The position numbers and the translations under genes are program-made. 64,000 bases of DNA from Xanthomonas sp. (GTDB lineage: Bacteria; Pseudomonadota; Gammaproteobacteria; Xanthomonadales; Xanthomonadaceae). The notes beneath the pieces were generated by a model. It had not been told where the DNA came from. It did not search any database and saw only the letters and a program-made list of their open reading frames with translations. The DNA lies in assembly GCA_018262705.1 (NCBI GenBank), contig JADFDQ010000009.1, positions 1 through 64,000 on the forward strand, in the 5' to 3' direction. The stretch's first letter is position 1, and each line of letters begins with the position of its first letter. Below are positions 47,465-56,809 of the stretch, piece after piece.

Positions 47465-48673
47465 ATGGACCCGTCGTTCACCACGACCATCCGTCCGATC
47501 GACGCCTTCGGCGCCGGCGTTTACACGCTGACGATGATGTCCCATGCCACCCTGTGGTGGTCACGAAGAGGGCGCGCCACGCATTTCTGGCTGGCGCTGT
47601 CGGCGCTGGGGGCGCTGCTGGTCGATCTCAGTTGGATCGCCATCGTGCAAGGCACCGATTCGCCCGGCAAGGCGCTTACTGCACTGAACATGCTGGGTAT
47701 CGTGATTGCGCTGACCAGTCTGTACGAATTGACCGAAGCCATCGGCGGTCGGCGCGTGGGCCGGGTTGCGCGCTGGATGGAAGGCCTGCTGCTGGGGCTG
47801 ATCGTGCTTCACCTGATCACGAGCCAGTCGGTCATGGTGCCGTTGCTGATGGCGGTCAGCGTCCTGTTCTTGTTGGCGGCGATGCAGCGTGCGGTTCGCA
47901 ATATCCGCTCCGGGGATCGCGAATCGCGCGTGCTGGCGTTGGGGCTGGTCGTATTGCTGGCGACCTTGATTTACGACTTGCTGACGGAGTTGCAGCTGTT
48001 GCCGCGGGTCTATGGAACGCCCGTGGTTGGATTCACGGTGTTGTATCTGCTCGCCACGCGCGCGCTCAGCCTGCGCTACGAGCGCGAATATCGCGAGCTT
48101 GTGACGCTGCGCGGTGAATTGGAATCGCGCGTACAGCGGCGCACGCTCGAATTGGCCGAGGCCAACGTCAGGCTTGACGCGCTGTCGCGTACCGACGTCT
48201 TGACCGGGTTGGCCAACCGCAGGGCATTCTCCGAGGAGGCCGGCAAACGCGGCGGGCAACCGTACGCCGTGTTGATGATCGACATTGACCACTTCAAGGC
48301 GATCAACGATACCCATGGCCATGCGGCAGGCGACGCGGCATTGCGCAGCGTCGCGGATGCACTGAACGGCGCGCTCAGGGAGCATGATCTGCTGGCGCGC
48401 TGGGGTGGGGAAGAATTCATCGCCATGATCGACGTCGAGGGCGCGCGCGCCGTCGCAGATCGGGTGCGCGAGGCCGTGGCGGCGACCCCGTTCCGGTTCG
48501 GCGATGCCAGTCCTCCGCTGCGCGTTTCCATCGGCTTGGCCGTGGCGACGCCGGACGAAGCGCTGGAAGCAGTTGCCGCCAAAGCCGACCGCGCGCTCTA
48601 TGAAGCCAAGCGCAGCGGACGCGACCGCGTGGTCGAATTTTCCGCGCTTGATATCGGCACGATGTCAGCCTGA
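47465..48673 (+). CDS. membrane-bound diguanylate cyclase (multi-helix N-terminus, GGDEF)
   Basis: The 402-residue protein has about six membrane helices in the first 210 residues, a coiled linker (LRGELESRVQRRTLELAEANVRLDALS), and a GGDEF domain with RTDVLTGLANRR, DIDHFKAINDTHGHAAGD and intact GGEEF. The I-site R-E-H-D lies five residues before it. It should make cyclic di-GMP at the membrane; the signal is unknown. The ATG at 47465 has a poor ribosome site; a TTG six codons upstream is an alternative. A decayed copy of part of its GGDEF region follows at 48700. Confidence 0.92.
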   Translation: MDPSFTTTIRPIDAFGAGVYTLTMMSHATLWWSRRGRATHFWLALSALGALLVDLSWIAIVQGTDSPGKALTALNMLGIVIALTSLYELTEAIGGRRVGRVARWMEGLLLGLIVLHLITSQSVMVPLLMAVSVLFLLAAMQRAVRNIRSGDRESRVLALGLVVLLATLIYDLLTELQLLPRVYGTPVVGFTVLYLLATRALSLRYEREYRELVTLRGELESRVQRRTLELAEANVRLDALSRTDVLTGLANRRAFSEEAGKRGGQPYAVLMIDIDHFKAINDTHGHAAGDAALRSVADALNGALREHDLLARWGGEEFIAMIDVEGARAVADRVREAVAATPFRFGDASPPLRVSIGLAVATPDEALEAVAAKADRALYEAKRSGRDRVVEFSALDIGTMSA

Positions 48674-48699
48674 GCACCTCATGGCGCCGATCGCAGGGT

Positions 48700-48798
48700 G
48701 TGGATGATGTCCATGGGCACGCAACCGGTAATGCGGCATCGCGCAGCATCGCGGAGGCGCGCAAGATGGCGCTGCGGAAGCATGAACAAGTGGCTTCC
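48700..48798 (+). pseudogene. decayed fragment of a GGDEF-encoding sequence
   Basis: Thirty codons from 48706 align without gaps to 48308-48397 of the preceding cyclase. About two thirds of the bases agree by hand count, and protein pattern DVHGHATGNAASRSIAEA corresponds to DTHGHAAGDAALRSVADA. Similarity stops before the GGEEF motif and does not extend left, so this is a remnant, from an old local duplication or another GGDEF gene. It is not expected to be translated usefully. Confidence 0.7.
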
Positions 48799-48848
48799 GT
48801 CCAGCATTCTTGCCGAGCGATGTACATGCTCGGGCAGCGGATGGCGCA

Positions 48849-49712
48849 TCAGCGGCGATTACCGCGCCGGGGATCCTCATTGGCGGGTTTGATGTTGTCC
48901 AACATCTGGATCAATGGCGCGATGAGCGCCGCAGGCACCACTGTCACTTTGCCTTCACCGGCAAGCGCCGGTTGCATTTCGATGGCGAGCTCCGGTGCGA
49001 CGGCAACGTTGACCGGATACAGGGGCGCCCGGATTTGCAGATCCCTTGCAGTGGGCGTGATGCCGGTGATGTCCTGGTACAACGCCAAAGCCAGCAACAG
49101 GGAAGCCTGAATGCTCGGATATTTTCTGTCGAGAAGCGGATCGACATCGGGTTGTGCCTTGCGCAGCGCATCGAGAACCGCGGAGGCGTTGAAGACATGG
49201 CCATCGATCTCGCGAGCGACGATCATGGCACTGCGCTGGAGACGCATGTCCCAGCCGCGATCCGGCCCCCAGGTGGCGAACACGAGGGTCTTGGCGCCAT
49301 TGGCCTGTTCCGCGAAGGTTGCATAGGCGTGTTTGCTGGCCGCACATGGAGCCTTGCGCGATGACGATGCTCCCGCGAAGCAGACGGCCAGATTCCCGCC
49401 CTGTTCCTGAAGCACGATCGCATCGAAGCGACCGCGTCCCAGCGCCGCGCTTGCGTATCCGTCTGAAAGGCGATCGCTGAGCTTTCCGCCTGGAGATGCA
49501 TACGTTTCGGTCATGATCGGCGTGCCTTCAGCCGTTCCGATGGCGCGCAGAATTGCCGGCATGTTGTTTACGTAGGTCATGGAATTGCCAACAAGCATGA
49601 CGCGGTATTCACGGGAAACCGGTGCTGGTGGATTCGCAGGCGTTTGCGCGTGTGCTGGCGAAGGGGCAATCGCGAAGAGCGACAGGGCAATCGTGCAGAG
49701 CATGGTGTGCAT
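48849..49712 (-). CDS. secreted SGNH-hydrolase-like protein
   Basis: The 287-residue product has a signal peptide (MHTMLCTIALSLFAIAPSPAHA, cut after AHA by appearance) and then VMLVGNSMTYVNNMPAILRAIG, the G-N-S nucleophile region of SGNH hydrolases. AIVLQEQ matches the second conserved block. Near the C-terminus LDRKYPSIQASLLLALALYQDITG corresponds to the usual D-x-x-H-P-S block, but His is Tyr. It may be a weak or non-catalytic member. The start at 49712 has AGGAG ten bases upstream; the longer frame overlaps the M1 peptidase gene. Confidence 0.62.
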   Translation of the reverse strand: MHTMLCTIALSLFAIAPSPAHAQTPANPPAPVSREYRVMLVGNSMTYVNNMPAILRAIGTAEGTPIMTETYASPGGKLSDRLSDGYASAALGRGRFDAIVLQEQGGNLAVCFAGASSSRKAPCAASKHAYATFAEQANGAKTLVFATWGPDRGWDMRLQRSAMIVAREIDGHVFNASAVLDALRKAQPDVDPLLDRKYPSIQASLLLALALYQDITGITPTARDLQIRAPLYPVNVAVAPELAIEMQPALAGEGKVTVVPAALIAPLIQMLDNIKPANEDPRRGNRR

Positions 49713-49743
49713 GGCGGCAGATCTCCTATTATGACTCGCGGCA

Positions 49744-51756
49744 TCAGCGTGTTGTTGGTGAAGCCGAAGGCGGCGATCGGGCTGCACCATCGGATCGAAG
49801 AGAAAGAACATTATTCCCGCGATCGGCATCCGGCAACGTGTGCTCGGCATCCAGCGTCAGCCGGGCGACCGGTTTGTTGGTATCGAGCGTAAGCGCCGGA
49901 GTTGCACCATAGCGCCAGGCTTCCACCGGCACGCGCAGTTCGCGCCGGCTGCCGTCGGTGAAGTCGATGCGCAAGGTGGCCGGCATCACCAGCTTCTGCC
50001 TGCTGGCGAGCTGCACTTTCAGGCCCTTGGCCGGATCGCCGTCAACGTAGCTGGCGCCGGTGATGCCCAGGTCGAGCTGCCAGTTGTTGAAGTACCAGCC
50101 GCGCCACCACCACGACAGATCCTCGCCAGCCGCACTTTCCATGAAGCGGAAGAAATCCGACGAGGTCGGGTGCTTCCAGCTCCAGGTCGCGATGTAGGCG
50201 CGGAAGGCCGGATCGAAGCGCGCAGGGCCAAGGATCTGCTCGCGCAGCAGCACCAGCCCCAGCGCGCCCTTGAAGTAGGTGAGCGGGTGGCGGTATTTCT
50301 CGCTGATGGTGTCGGGCAGCGCCATCAGGATCGGCGCACTGGCATCGGCCAGCAGCGGCAGGATTTCATCGACCGGGTTGCCGCCGCCCGGCGCGTATTC
50401 GCCGTCGCGTTTGGGCGCGTATTCGCCGCCGTTGAAGGCGTCCTGCGCGTAGACGTCGATGAAGGTGTTGAAGGACTCGTCCATGAACGCCTCGCGGCGC
50501 TCGTTGGAGCCGACCATCATCGGAAACCAGCTGTGGCCGATTTCGTGGGCGGTGATCCAGAACAGGAATTTGCCGCCGTCCTCGAAACCGTCGAACACGA
50601 TGCCCGGATATTCCATCCCGGCGCCGTGGCCGCCGAGGTTGATCGCCACCGGCCACGGATAGGGCGCCCACTTTTCGGAAAAGTGTTCGAGCGCGCCTTT
50701 CAAATATTCGGTGGAGCGATCCCACTTGTCCTTGCCGACGGCTTCGACTGGATAGACCGACATCGCCAGTGCGTGCTTGCCCTGCGGCAGGTTGACCCGC
50801 GCCGCGTCCCAGACGAAGGCCGGCGAGGCGGCAAACGCCACGTCGCGGGTCGGGCCCATGTGGAAGCGCCAGGTTTGGGTGCCGCTGCGGGTCGGTCGCG
50901 AGGCCGGATCGCCGACTTCATCGGGCTTGCGGATGTAGACGGTGGCATCGCTTTGCGCGGCCTGCGCGAGGCGCTGGCGCTGGACGGCGGTGAGCACTTC
51001 AGCCGGATTCACCAGCTCGCCGGAGCCGGCCACGATCCAGTCCCACGGCACCGTCACCGAATAGTCGATGTTGCCGTATTCCAGATAGAACTCGGAGCCG
51101 AGGTAGGGCAAGGTGTCCCAGCCGCGCAGGTCGTCATAGACCGCCATGCGCAGGAACCATTGGGCGATTTCGTAAATGTCGCCGTTCTTGGTCGGCGTGA
51201 TCGCGGTGCGTCCGCCCCAGGTGCCGGGTACCGTGTAGTGGTAGCGGATATGCAGCTTGATCTGGCCGCCGTGGGCGCGCAGCGCGCTCGGAAGATCCAC
51301 CCGCAGGCGGGTGTCGTCGACGAGAAAAGTGACGGGCTTGCCGTCGATTTCGATGGCATCGAGCTGGTAGCCGTCGCTGGTCGCGCCAGTCCGCTTCGGC
51401 CACGGCGAGGTCAGCGCGCCGCGCGAATCCGGGCGGTAAATGTTCTGGTCGAGCTGCAGCCACAGCACGTCCAGCGCGTCCGGGCTGTGGTTGCCGTAGG
51501 TGATCGTTTCCTCACCAAACAGGGTGCGAGTGGCCGGATCGATGCGCGCGGAAATCGCGTAGTCGGCGCGATTCTGCCAGAACGCGCTGCCGGGGCGGCC
51601 GGCACCGTCGCGGATGGCGTTGGCCGGGTTGGGCAGATGCAGCGGCGCGAACAGTATCTGCGGATCGAAGCCGGAGGGCGCGGTCTGGGCGCCGGCGGGC
51701 AGGCAAACGAGCAGCGCAAACGCCATCGAGAGGCGGATGGAAAGACGCGGGGACAT
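49744..51756 (-). CDS. secreted M1-family metallopeptidase
   Basis: The 670-residue precursor has a signal peptide (LSMAFALLVCLPAGAQ) and an M1-like layout. A GxMEN-like segment GGHGAGMEYPG is near residue 385, and zinc site H404-E-I-G-H408 with E427 is spaced as required (HEXXH-x18-E). An N-terminal beta domain occupies 30-250, and helices with EKYRHPLTYFKGALGLVLLREQILG follow. It likely degrades peptides in the periplasm or outside. The ATG at 51756 is preferred to a GTG four codons upstream. Confidence 0.88.
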   Translation of the reverse strand: MSPRLSIRLSMAFALLVCLPAGAQTAPSGFDPQILFAPLHLPNPANAIRDGAGRPGSAFWQNRADYAISARIDPATRTLFGEETITYGNHSPDALDVLWLQLDQNIYRPDSRGALTSPWPKRTGATSDGYQLDAIEIDGKPVTFLVDDTRLRVDLPSALRAHGGQIKLHIRYHYTVPGTWGGRTAITPTKNGDIYEIAQWFLRMAVYDDLRGWDTLPYLGSEFYLEYGNIDYSVTVPWDWIVAGSGELVNPAEVLTAVQRQRLAQAAQSDATVYIRKPDEVGDPASRPTRSGTQTWRFHMGPTRDVAFAASPAFVWDAARVNLPQGKHALAMSVYPVEAVGKDKWDRSTEYLKGALEHFSEKWAPYPWPVAINLGGHGAGMEYPGIVFDGFEDGGKFLFWITAHEIGHSWFPMMVGSNERREAFMDESFNTFIDVYAQDAFNGGEYAPKRDGEYAPGGGNPVDEILPLLADASAPILMALPDTISEKYRHPLTYFKGALGLVLLREQILGPARFDPAFRAYIATWSWKHPTSSDFFRFMESAAGEDLSWWWRGWYFNNWQLDLGITGASYVDGDPAKGLKVQLASRQKLVMPATLRIDFTDGSRRELRVPVEAWRYGATPALTLDTNKPVARLTLDAEHTLPDADRGNNVLSLRSDGAARSPPSASPTTR

Positions 51757-51842
51757 GGGCTCGCTCACAGGAACCGAAAATCCATTGTGCGGATGGCTGC
51801 GGGCATGCGTATCGGCCGAAAGTCACCGCTGGCCGATTCTGC

Positions 51843-53228
51843 TCAGGGCGAATCCGGCAGCACTTTCCCCGGATTCAAAATGCCATCCGGGTCCAGTGCG
51901 AGTTTGATCGCCCGCATCGTGGCCAAGGTGGCGGCATCGAATGCCTGCGGCATGAAGTCGCGCTTGGCCAAGCCAATTCCGTGCTCGCCGGACAGTGCGC
52001 CGCCTAGCGAAAGCGCCAGTTCAAAAATTTTCGGCAGCGCGGTATGCGCGCGTGCGGTTTCGTCGGCATCGTCCGGGTGATACAGAATGTTGACGTGCAA
52101 ATTGCCATTGCCGGCATGGCCGAAGCAGACGATGGGCAGGGCGTAGTCTGCGGACAGCTGCTCAACCCCGGCCACCAGATCGGGGATGCGCGAAACCGGC
52201 ACCACCACATCTTCATTGAGTTTGCCCGGCGCAATCGTGCGCAGTGCAGGCGACAGTGCGCGCCGCGCCGCCCACAGTGTGTCGCGGGCGATGCCGTCTT
52301 GCGCTACATCCATGTCGATCAAGCCATCGCCTTCGGCGGCTGCGCCGAGTGCGGCAAGGGTGTCAGGCAGTGCATCCACACTGCCATCGGCTTCGATCAA
52401 TAACATCGCGCCGGCATCGGGCACCGCGCTGCCGTTGTGGCGCAGCAGTGCAAGGCTGCGCCTGTCCATGAATTCCAGCATCGCCGGTTGCACCGGCTGC
52501 GCCATCAGCCGCGAGACGGCGGCGGCCGCCGCGCTGGCATCGCGATAAAGCGCACGCAAGCCGGCCTGCGCGTGTGGGCGCGGCGTCAGTTTCAGCGTGG
52601 CTTCCACGATCAGGGCCAGCGTGCCTTCGCTGCCAATCAGCAGATGCGTGAGGTCATAGCCCGACGCGCACTTGGTGTACGCGCCGCCAACGCGAATCAG
52701 CTCGCCCGCACCGGTGACCGCCACTACGCCGAGCACGTTGTCGCGGGTGGCACCGTATTTCACCGCGCGTGGGCCACCGGCATTGGTGGCCAGGTTGCCG
52801 CCCACGGTGCAGCTTTCGAAACTGGACGGATCCGGCGGCCAGAACAAGCCATGCGCTTGCAGTGCGGTTTGCAGATCGCCATTGCGCACACCCGGTTCCA
52901 CCACCGCGCAGCGATCTTCGGGGCGGATGTCGAGCATGCGATTCATGCGCGCAAACGACAGCGCAATCCCGCCGCTGACCGGCACCGCGGCGCCGGTGGT
53001 GGCGGTGCCGGCACCGCGCGCCACGATGGGGATGTGGTGCGCACGACACGCACGGACGATGGCTTGCACCTGTTCGCGGGTACTCGGCAAGGCGACCGCT
53101 TCGGGTGGTTGATGACCACGCGAATCATCGCTGGCGTGCGCTTCGCAGGTTGCGGCATCCACCCACCAGCCGTCGCCCAGCAGGGCAGAGAGTTCAGCGA
53201 TAAAAGCGGCAGGCAGCGGCATCGACAT
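51843..53228 (-). CDS. FAD-linked oxidase, GlcD/D-lactate dehydrogenase type
   Basis: The 461-residue flavoprotein oxidises a 2-hydroxy acid, probably D-lactate, glycolate or D-2-hydroxyglutarate. The FAD-binding domain (about 35-215) has PIVARGAGTATTGAAVP, DPSSFESCTVGGNLATNAGG and KYGATRDNVLGV. The C-terminal domain ends with CFGHAGNGNLHVNILY and GEHGIGLAKRDFMPQ, both family marks. The ATG at 53228 overlaps the yraN TGA. GlcE/GlcF partners are absent nearby, favouring a single-subunit enzyme. Confidence 0.9.
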   Translation of the reverse strand: MSMPLPAAFIAELSALLGDGWWVDAATCEAHASDDSRGHQPPEAVALPSTREQVQAIVRACRAHHIPIVARGAGTATTGAAVPVSGGIALSFARMNRMLDIRPEDRCAVVEPGVRNGDLQTALQAHGLFWPPDPSSFESCTVGGNLATNAGGPRAVKYGATRDNVLGVVAVTGAGELIRVGGAYTKCASGYDLTHLLIGSEGTLALIVEATLKLTPRPHAQAGLRALYRDASAAAAAVSRLMAQPVQPAMLEFMDRRSLALLRHNGSAVPDAGAMLLIEADGSVDALPDTLAALGAAAEGDGLIDMDVAQDGIARDTLWAARRALSPALRTIAPGKLNEDVVVPVSRIPDLVAGVEQLSADYALPIVCFGHAGNGNLHVNILYHPDDADETARAHTALPKIFELALSLGGALSGEHGIGLAKRDFMPQAFDAATLATMRAIKLALDPDGILNPGKVLPDSP

Positions 53229-53611
53229 CAACACTCATCGGCGCGAAACGCATCGCGCAACCAGTCCAGTTGCGGTGCGGCCGGGTCGCCGCTGGCGGCG
53301 ATCACATCAAACCGGCAGGGTGCATTGGCGTGTTGTGGATGCCGCAACAGCCACACCTGCGCAGCGTGTACCAGTTTGCGGCGCTTGCTGGCATCCACCG
53401 ACACCGCGCCGCCGCCGAACCCGGCGCTGGCGCGGTAGCGCACTTCCACAAACACCACGCAATCGGCATCGCGCATCACCAGATCCAACTCGCCGCCGCG
53501 GGTGTTGGCATTGCGGGCCAGCACGTGCAGGCCGCGCGCCTGCAGGAATGCCAGCGCGGCGTCTTCGCTGGCCGCGCCGCGGGCGTGGCGATCGGGCTCA
53601 GCGTGCGTCAT
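53228..53611 (-). CDS. yraN: YraN family endonuclease-like protein (UPF0102)
   Basis: The 127-residue protein has the Holliday-junction resolvase-like fold pattern: [45 protein letters not shown], read here in parts as GGELDLVM and VVFVEVRYR, with acidic residues and E-x-K-like ending of nucleases (E-V-R here). [17 protein letters not shown] follows. The start at 53611 overlaps lpoA by 14 bases. The lpoA-yraN pair opposite rsmI is conserved in gammaproteobacteria; biochemical role not settled. Confidence 0.9.
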   Translation of the reverse strand: MTHAEPDRHARGAASEDAALAFLQARGLHVLARNANTRGGELDLVMRDADCVVFVEVRYRASAGFGGGAVSVDASKRRKLVHAAQVWLLRHPQHANAPCRFDVIAASGDPAAPQLDWLRDAFRADEC

Positions 53612-54947
53612 TGCCCAGCGGCACCGGAACGCCGCCGGAGAAACGCGACCAGCTCGGCCGCCGCAGCACGTTGCCGAACCCATCGAGGCTCAGTCGCCCG
53701 GTGGCGCCTGCAAGCCGTGTGTTCGGGTTCAGCGCCAGCTGCTCCAGATGGCCGGTCAACAGCCAGGCGTCGTAGCCGAACGCGAACAGCCGCGCGGCCG
53801 AACCCTTGGCGGTGCGCGCCTGCGCCGCGGCGCTGGATTGCGAAGGCAGGCCGGGCACGCGTTCGATCAACCAGGTTTCGGTGGGGAAGACGATGCCGTC
53901 CAGCGCCGCATCTTCCTCGGGTTTGCCGGTTCCGGAAGTGATCTGCGAACTGGCCAGCCGCAGCAGGTTGGTCAATCCCGCCGCCACAAGCTGGGGTGCC
54001 AGCGTGCGCGCTTGCGAGCCTTTAAGAACCATCAGCACGGCATCGGGAGCAACGTCGGACTGCGTCTGTGCGCGCAGCGCGTCGGTCATATGCGACGCAT
54101 AGCCGAGGCTGGCGGCGATACGAATGCCGCGTCGTTGCAGCGTGGTCCGCGCCGCCTCCGCCGTGCGCTTCTGGGTATCTTCGCTGCCTGCGATCAACAA
54201 CACCGAACGGCTGCCGCGGTCGATCAATTGCTGGGCTAGGCTGACGCCCTCGTCTTCGGGCGACAGCGAGAAGGCGGCGTTGCCCGACGGCGGCGCGCTG
54301 TTGCCGCGGTTGAGCGCGAGCATCGGGACATCCGGCGTGTCGTCTGCGAACGCCGCGTCCACGTTCTCGCGCGTGAGCGGGCCGACCAGCAGGTCGTTGT
54401 TGTCGGCGCTGGCCTTGGCGTAGGCGGCGCGATACCCGGAACCGGTATCGTAAAAGCGCAGGATCGGACGTCGGCGGGCTTCGCCGTAGTAGCCGGTCAG
54501 ATAACCATCGCGCACCGCAGCGGCGGCGGCGGCCTGGCTGCCGGACAGCGGCAACAGCACGCCAACCCGCAGCGGCGGTCGATAACCGTCGCTGTCGGCG
54601 GGGGGGCGGTTGCCGGCGCCAAACGAAACGTCGGTGCGATCGAACGCGTGCGGCAACGGCAGCCCGCGGCGCAGCAGGGTACGCCCGGCAAAGTTGTAGA
54701 GCGGATCGCCTGCGGGAAGTTGGGCGGCGTCGCGGGAAAGGGTGGCGTCGTCCAACTGGGCCAGCAGCCGATCGATGGCGGCGGCGTTGTCGCGACGCGC
54801 CTGGCTGCCGAGGTTGGCGTGGGTTGCCGCCAGCGTTCGCGCCTCGCTGAACGCGGTTGCGTAGGCGGCAACGGGCGCATGCGACACATTGGAAACGTTG
54901 GCGCAGCCGGCCAGCGCCAGCGCCATGACGAGGAAGAGTGATCGCAT
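53598..54947 (-). CDS. lpoA: penicillin-binding protein activator LpoA
   Basis: LpoA is an outer-membrane lipoprotein that activates PBP1A. The 449-residue precursor has a lipobox (LALAGC, Cys15). The N-terminal TPR-like part seen in E. coli is shorter here. The periplasmic-binding-protein-like domain (about 130-420) has [42 protein letters not shown] and [17 protein letters not shown]. Length is about two thirds of the enterobacterial protein, as in related genera. Start ATG 54947, 68 bases from divergent rsmI. Confidence 0.9.
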   Translation of the reverse strand: MRSLFLVMALALAGCANVSNVSHAPVAAYATAFSEARTLAATHANLGSQARRDNAAAIDRLLAQLDDATLSRDAAQLPAGDPLYNFAGRTLLRRGLPLPHAFDRTDVSFGAGNRPPADSDGYRPPLRVGVLLPLSGSQAAAAAAVRDGYLTGYYGEARRRPILRFYDTGSGYRAAYAKASADNNDLLVGPLTRENVDAAFADDTPDVPMLALNRGNSAPPSGNAAFSLSPEDEGVSLAQQLIDRGSRSVLLIAGSEDTQKRTAEAARTTLQRRGIRIAASLGYASHMTDALRAQTQSDVAPDAVLMVLKGSQARTLAPQLVAAGLTNLLRLASSQITSGTGKPEEDAALDGIVFPTETWLIERVPGLPSQSSAAAQARTAKGSAARLFAFGYDAWLLTGHLEQLALNPNTRLAGATGRLSLDGFGNVLRRPSWSRFSGGVPVPLGNDAR

Positions 54948-55015
54948 CGAAGCCACGGTCTGGGGCGCCTGTCGATAAACTGAAGGGGATTCTAACCGCG
55001 TGGACGGATGCAGGC

Positions 55016-55837
55016 ATGGACGGGACCGGAACGCTCTTTGTGGTTGCCACCCCGATCGGCAATCTGGGTGACCTGTCGCCGCGTGTGCAGGACACCTTGC
55101 GCGGCGTGGCCGCGATCTGCGTCGAAGACACCCGCCGCAGCGGGCAGCTGCTGGCCCACTTCGGGATCAGGACGCCGCTGCTCGCCCTGCACGAGCACAA
55201 CGAGGATGCCATCGCGGCCAAAATCGTCGCCCGCATGCTGGCGGGTGATTCCCTCGCGCTGGTATCCGATGCCGGCACGCCGCTGGTCTCCGACCCCGGT
55301 TTCCGGCTGGTGCGCGCCGCACGTGCGGCTGGCATCAAGGTCAGCCCGATTCCCGGTGCCAGCGCGCTGATCGCCGCGCTCAGCGTTGCCGGGTTGCCCA
55401 GCGATCGCTTCGTTTTCGAAGGCTTCCTGCCGGCCAGGGCGGCGGCGCGCCGCGAGCGGTTGCCGGGACTGGCCGCGGAGGCGCGTACGCTGATTTTCTA
55501 CGAAGCCTCGCATCGGATCGAAGAAACGCTGGCGGACATGGCGCTGGCGTTCGGCCCGCAGCGTCCGGCAGTGCTGGCGCGCGAGCTGACCAAGCTGTTC
55601 GAAACCGTGCTTGACGGCACGCTGGCCGAGCTGCTGGCGCGCGTGCAATCCGATCCCAACCAGCGCAAGGGCGAATTCGTTGTGCTGGTGCAGGGCGCGG
55701 GTGAAGACGTCGATGCGAAATTGATCGAAGGGCGCAGGTTGTACGCCAAGCTGTGCGAACACCTGCCGCCGTCGACTGCAGCGAAGCTGGCGTCGGAACT
55801 GTCTGGCGCCCCGCGCAAGGCGCTGTATGGGGGATAG
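55016..55837 (+). CDS. rsmI: 16S rRNA (cytidine1402-2'-O)-methyltransferase RsmI
   Basis: RsmI 2'-O-methylates C1402 of 16S rRNA in the P site. The 273-residue protein has LFVVATPIGNLGDLSPRV, CVEDTRRSGQLLAHFGI, LVSDAGTPLVSDPGFRLV, IPGASALIAALSVAGLP and FYEASHRIEETLADM, an almost full family set. The ATG at 55016 is set by the family start; the frame extends left across the divergent promoter. The TAG stop lies in the first bases of a GGGGACA repeat. Confidence 0.97.
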   Translation: MDGTGTLFVVATPIGNLGDLSPRVQDTLRGVAAICVEDTRRSGQLLAHFGIRTPLLALHEHNEDAIAAKIVARMLAGDSLALVSDAGTPLVSDPGFRLVRAARAAGIKVSPIPGASALIAALSVAGLPSDRFVFEGFLPARAAARRERLPGLAAEARTLIFYEASHRIEETLADMALAFGPQRPAVLARELTKLFETVLDGTLAELLARVQSDPNQRKGEFVVLVQGAGEDVDAKLIEGRRLYAKLCEHLPPSTAAKLASELSGAPRKALYGG

Positions 55838-55867
55838 GGGACAGGGGACAGGGGACAGGGGATCAGG
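55831..55867. repeat. GGGGACA tandem repeat after rsmI
   Basis: Three tandem GGGGACA units follow GGGGATA, which contains the rsmI stop codon, and a GGGGATCAGGAG tail. It belongs to the same G-rich style as the repeats at 23325 and 28034. Confidence 0.8.
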
Positions 55868-55873
55868 AGCGCG

Positions 55874-55980
55874 GAGTAAACGCCAGGTGGCGCTGGAGAA
55901 TTATGAGTGTGCGATTGCGTTTCGCCCTTCGCTGCATCGCTGGGTTGCCGTGGACGTCCGCTCCAGTGAGGGGTTAGACG
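55874..55980 (-). other. attC-like remnant downstream of the membrane protein gene (tentative)
   Basis: Reading leftward, about 40 bases after the stop of the 56018-56809 gene, comes GTCTAACCCCTCACTGGAGC followed by GGACGTCCACGG. This fits the RYYYAAC start and left half of many integron attC sites. The expected complementary right half with GTTRRRY is not seen; the interval ends in GTTTACT. It may be a decayed recombination site or chance. Confidence 0.3.
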
Positions 55981-56017
55981 TCGGTCTTCAGGCGTCTGCT
56001 TTCGACTGACGCAGCGA

Positions 56018-56809
56018 TCATGGCGCCGGCTCGGCGTTCGTCGCTGCCTGCAGGCGAGACTTCGCCCGCGCCAGAAATTCGGTGATCGGGAACAGATCGA
56101 TTTCGGCCGCCCCCTTGCGCTGAAGGTCGGAACCGTATTCGAAAGGATTATCGACGTCACGAATCAATCGCAGCATGTATACATAGATGAGCGTAATGCT
56201 GGTAACGAGCGTGTACTCGGCAACCGGCGTCTTGAAGCGCGACACGAGCAGCAGCAATACGATCGCGACGATCATGACCTCCAAGATTGCGTAGCCGGTC
56301 GATAGGAACCCGGTTCTGGAGACGACATCGATCCGGCCGACGGTACGACGGATCGTGTTCATGTAGACGATCGACCGATTCGCGTGTGCTGTTGCCCCCG
56401 CCTTGTCCATTGCCTGGAAGTGCACGTTCATTGCGCCGATGGCCGAATGGATCGCATCGATGGGAGCACGTTTGGCCAGCCAATCGAGGATCCGATCCCC
56501 GATTTCGATCAAGGCGCGACGCGCAGCAAGCGGGTCGAATCCCTCCTTGATTGAGCTGACGGTGATGAGGTCATCGATGGTTTCCAATGTCGTCACGAGT
56601 TCCGACGGGAGTTTCTCGCTCTCCTTGTAGTCGGTCATTGTTCCAGCAAGCATGAAGCCCACGAGGAACGCTCCTGCAGTCAGCACGGCCGACACGTCCG
56701 GGAAGTCCACCCACCCGGGGAGGTCGAAAACCTGATCCATGGCGAACTTGAGAACGACCACGACGACGACGACCGGAAGAGTGGTCAGCATCAACTTCCA
56801 CTTGATCAT
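56018..56809 (-). CDS. hypothetical membrane protein, bestrophin-like N-terminal pattern
   Basis: The 263-residue protein has four likely membrane helices: two N-terminal (LTTLPVVVVVVVLKFA and VLTAGAFLVGFMLAG) and two C-terminal (EVMIVAIVLLLLV and YTLVTSITLIYVYML), with a helical soluble middle. TDYKESEKLPSELVTTLETID after helix 2 resembles bestrophin-like/DUF4239 proteins, but the match is weak. The start at 56809 has GGAG six bases upstream. Its base composition is visibly less G+C-rich than its neighbours, and repeats flank both sides, which suggests acquisition. Function unknown. Confidence 0.72.
   Translation of the reverse strand: MIKWKLMLTTLPVVVVVVVLKFAMDQVFDLPGWVDFPDVSAVLTAGAFLVGFMLAGTMTDYKESEKLPSELVTTLETIDDLITVSSIKEGFDPLAARRALIEIGDRILDWLAKRAPIDAIHSAIGAMNVHFQAMDKAGATAHANRSIVYMNTIRRTVGRIDVVSRTGFLSTGYAILEVMIVAIVLLLLVSRFKTPVAEYTLVTSITLIYVYMLRLIRDVDNPFEYGSDLQRKGAAEIDLFPITEFLARAKSRLQAATNAEPAP

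Noticed and set aside
48700-49110. Small rightward open frame after the GGDEF gene
   Set aside because: Only the first 30 codons resemble anything (a GGDEF relic); the rest runs antisense into the SGNH gene.
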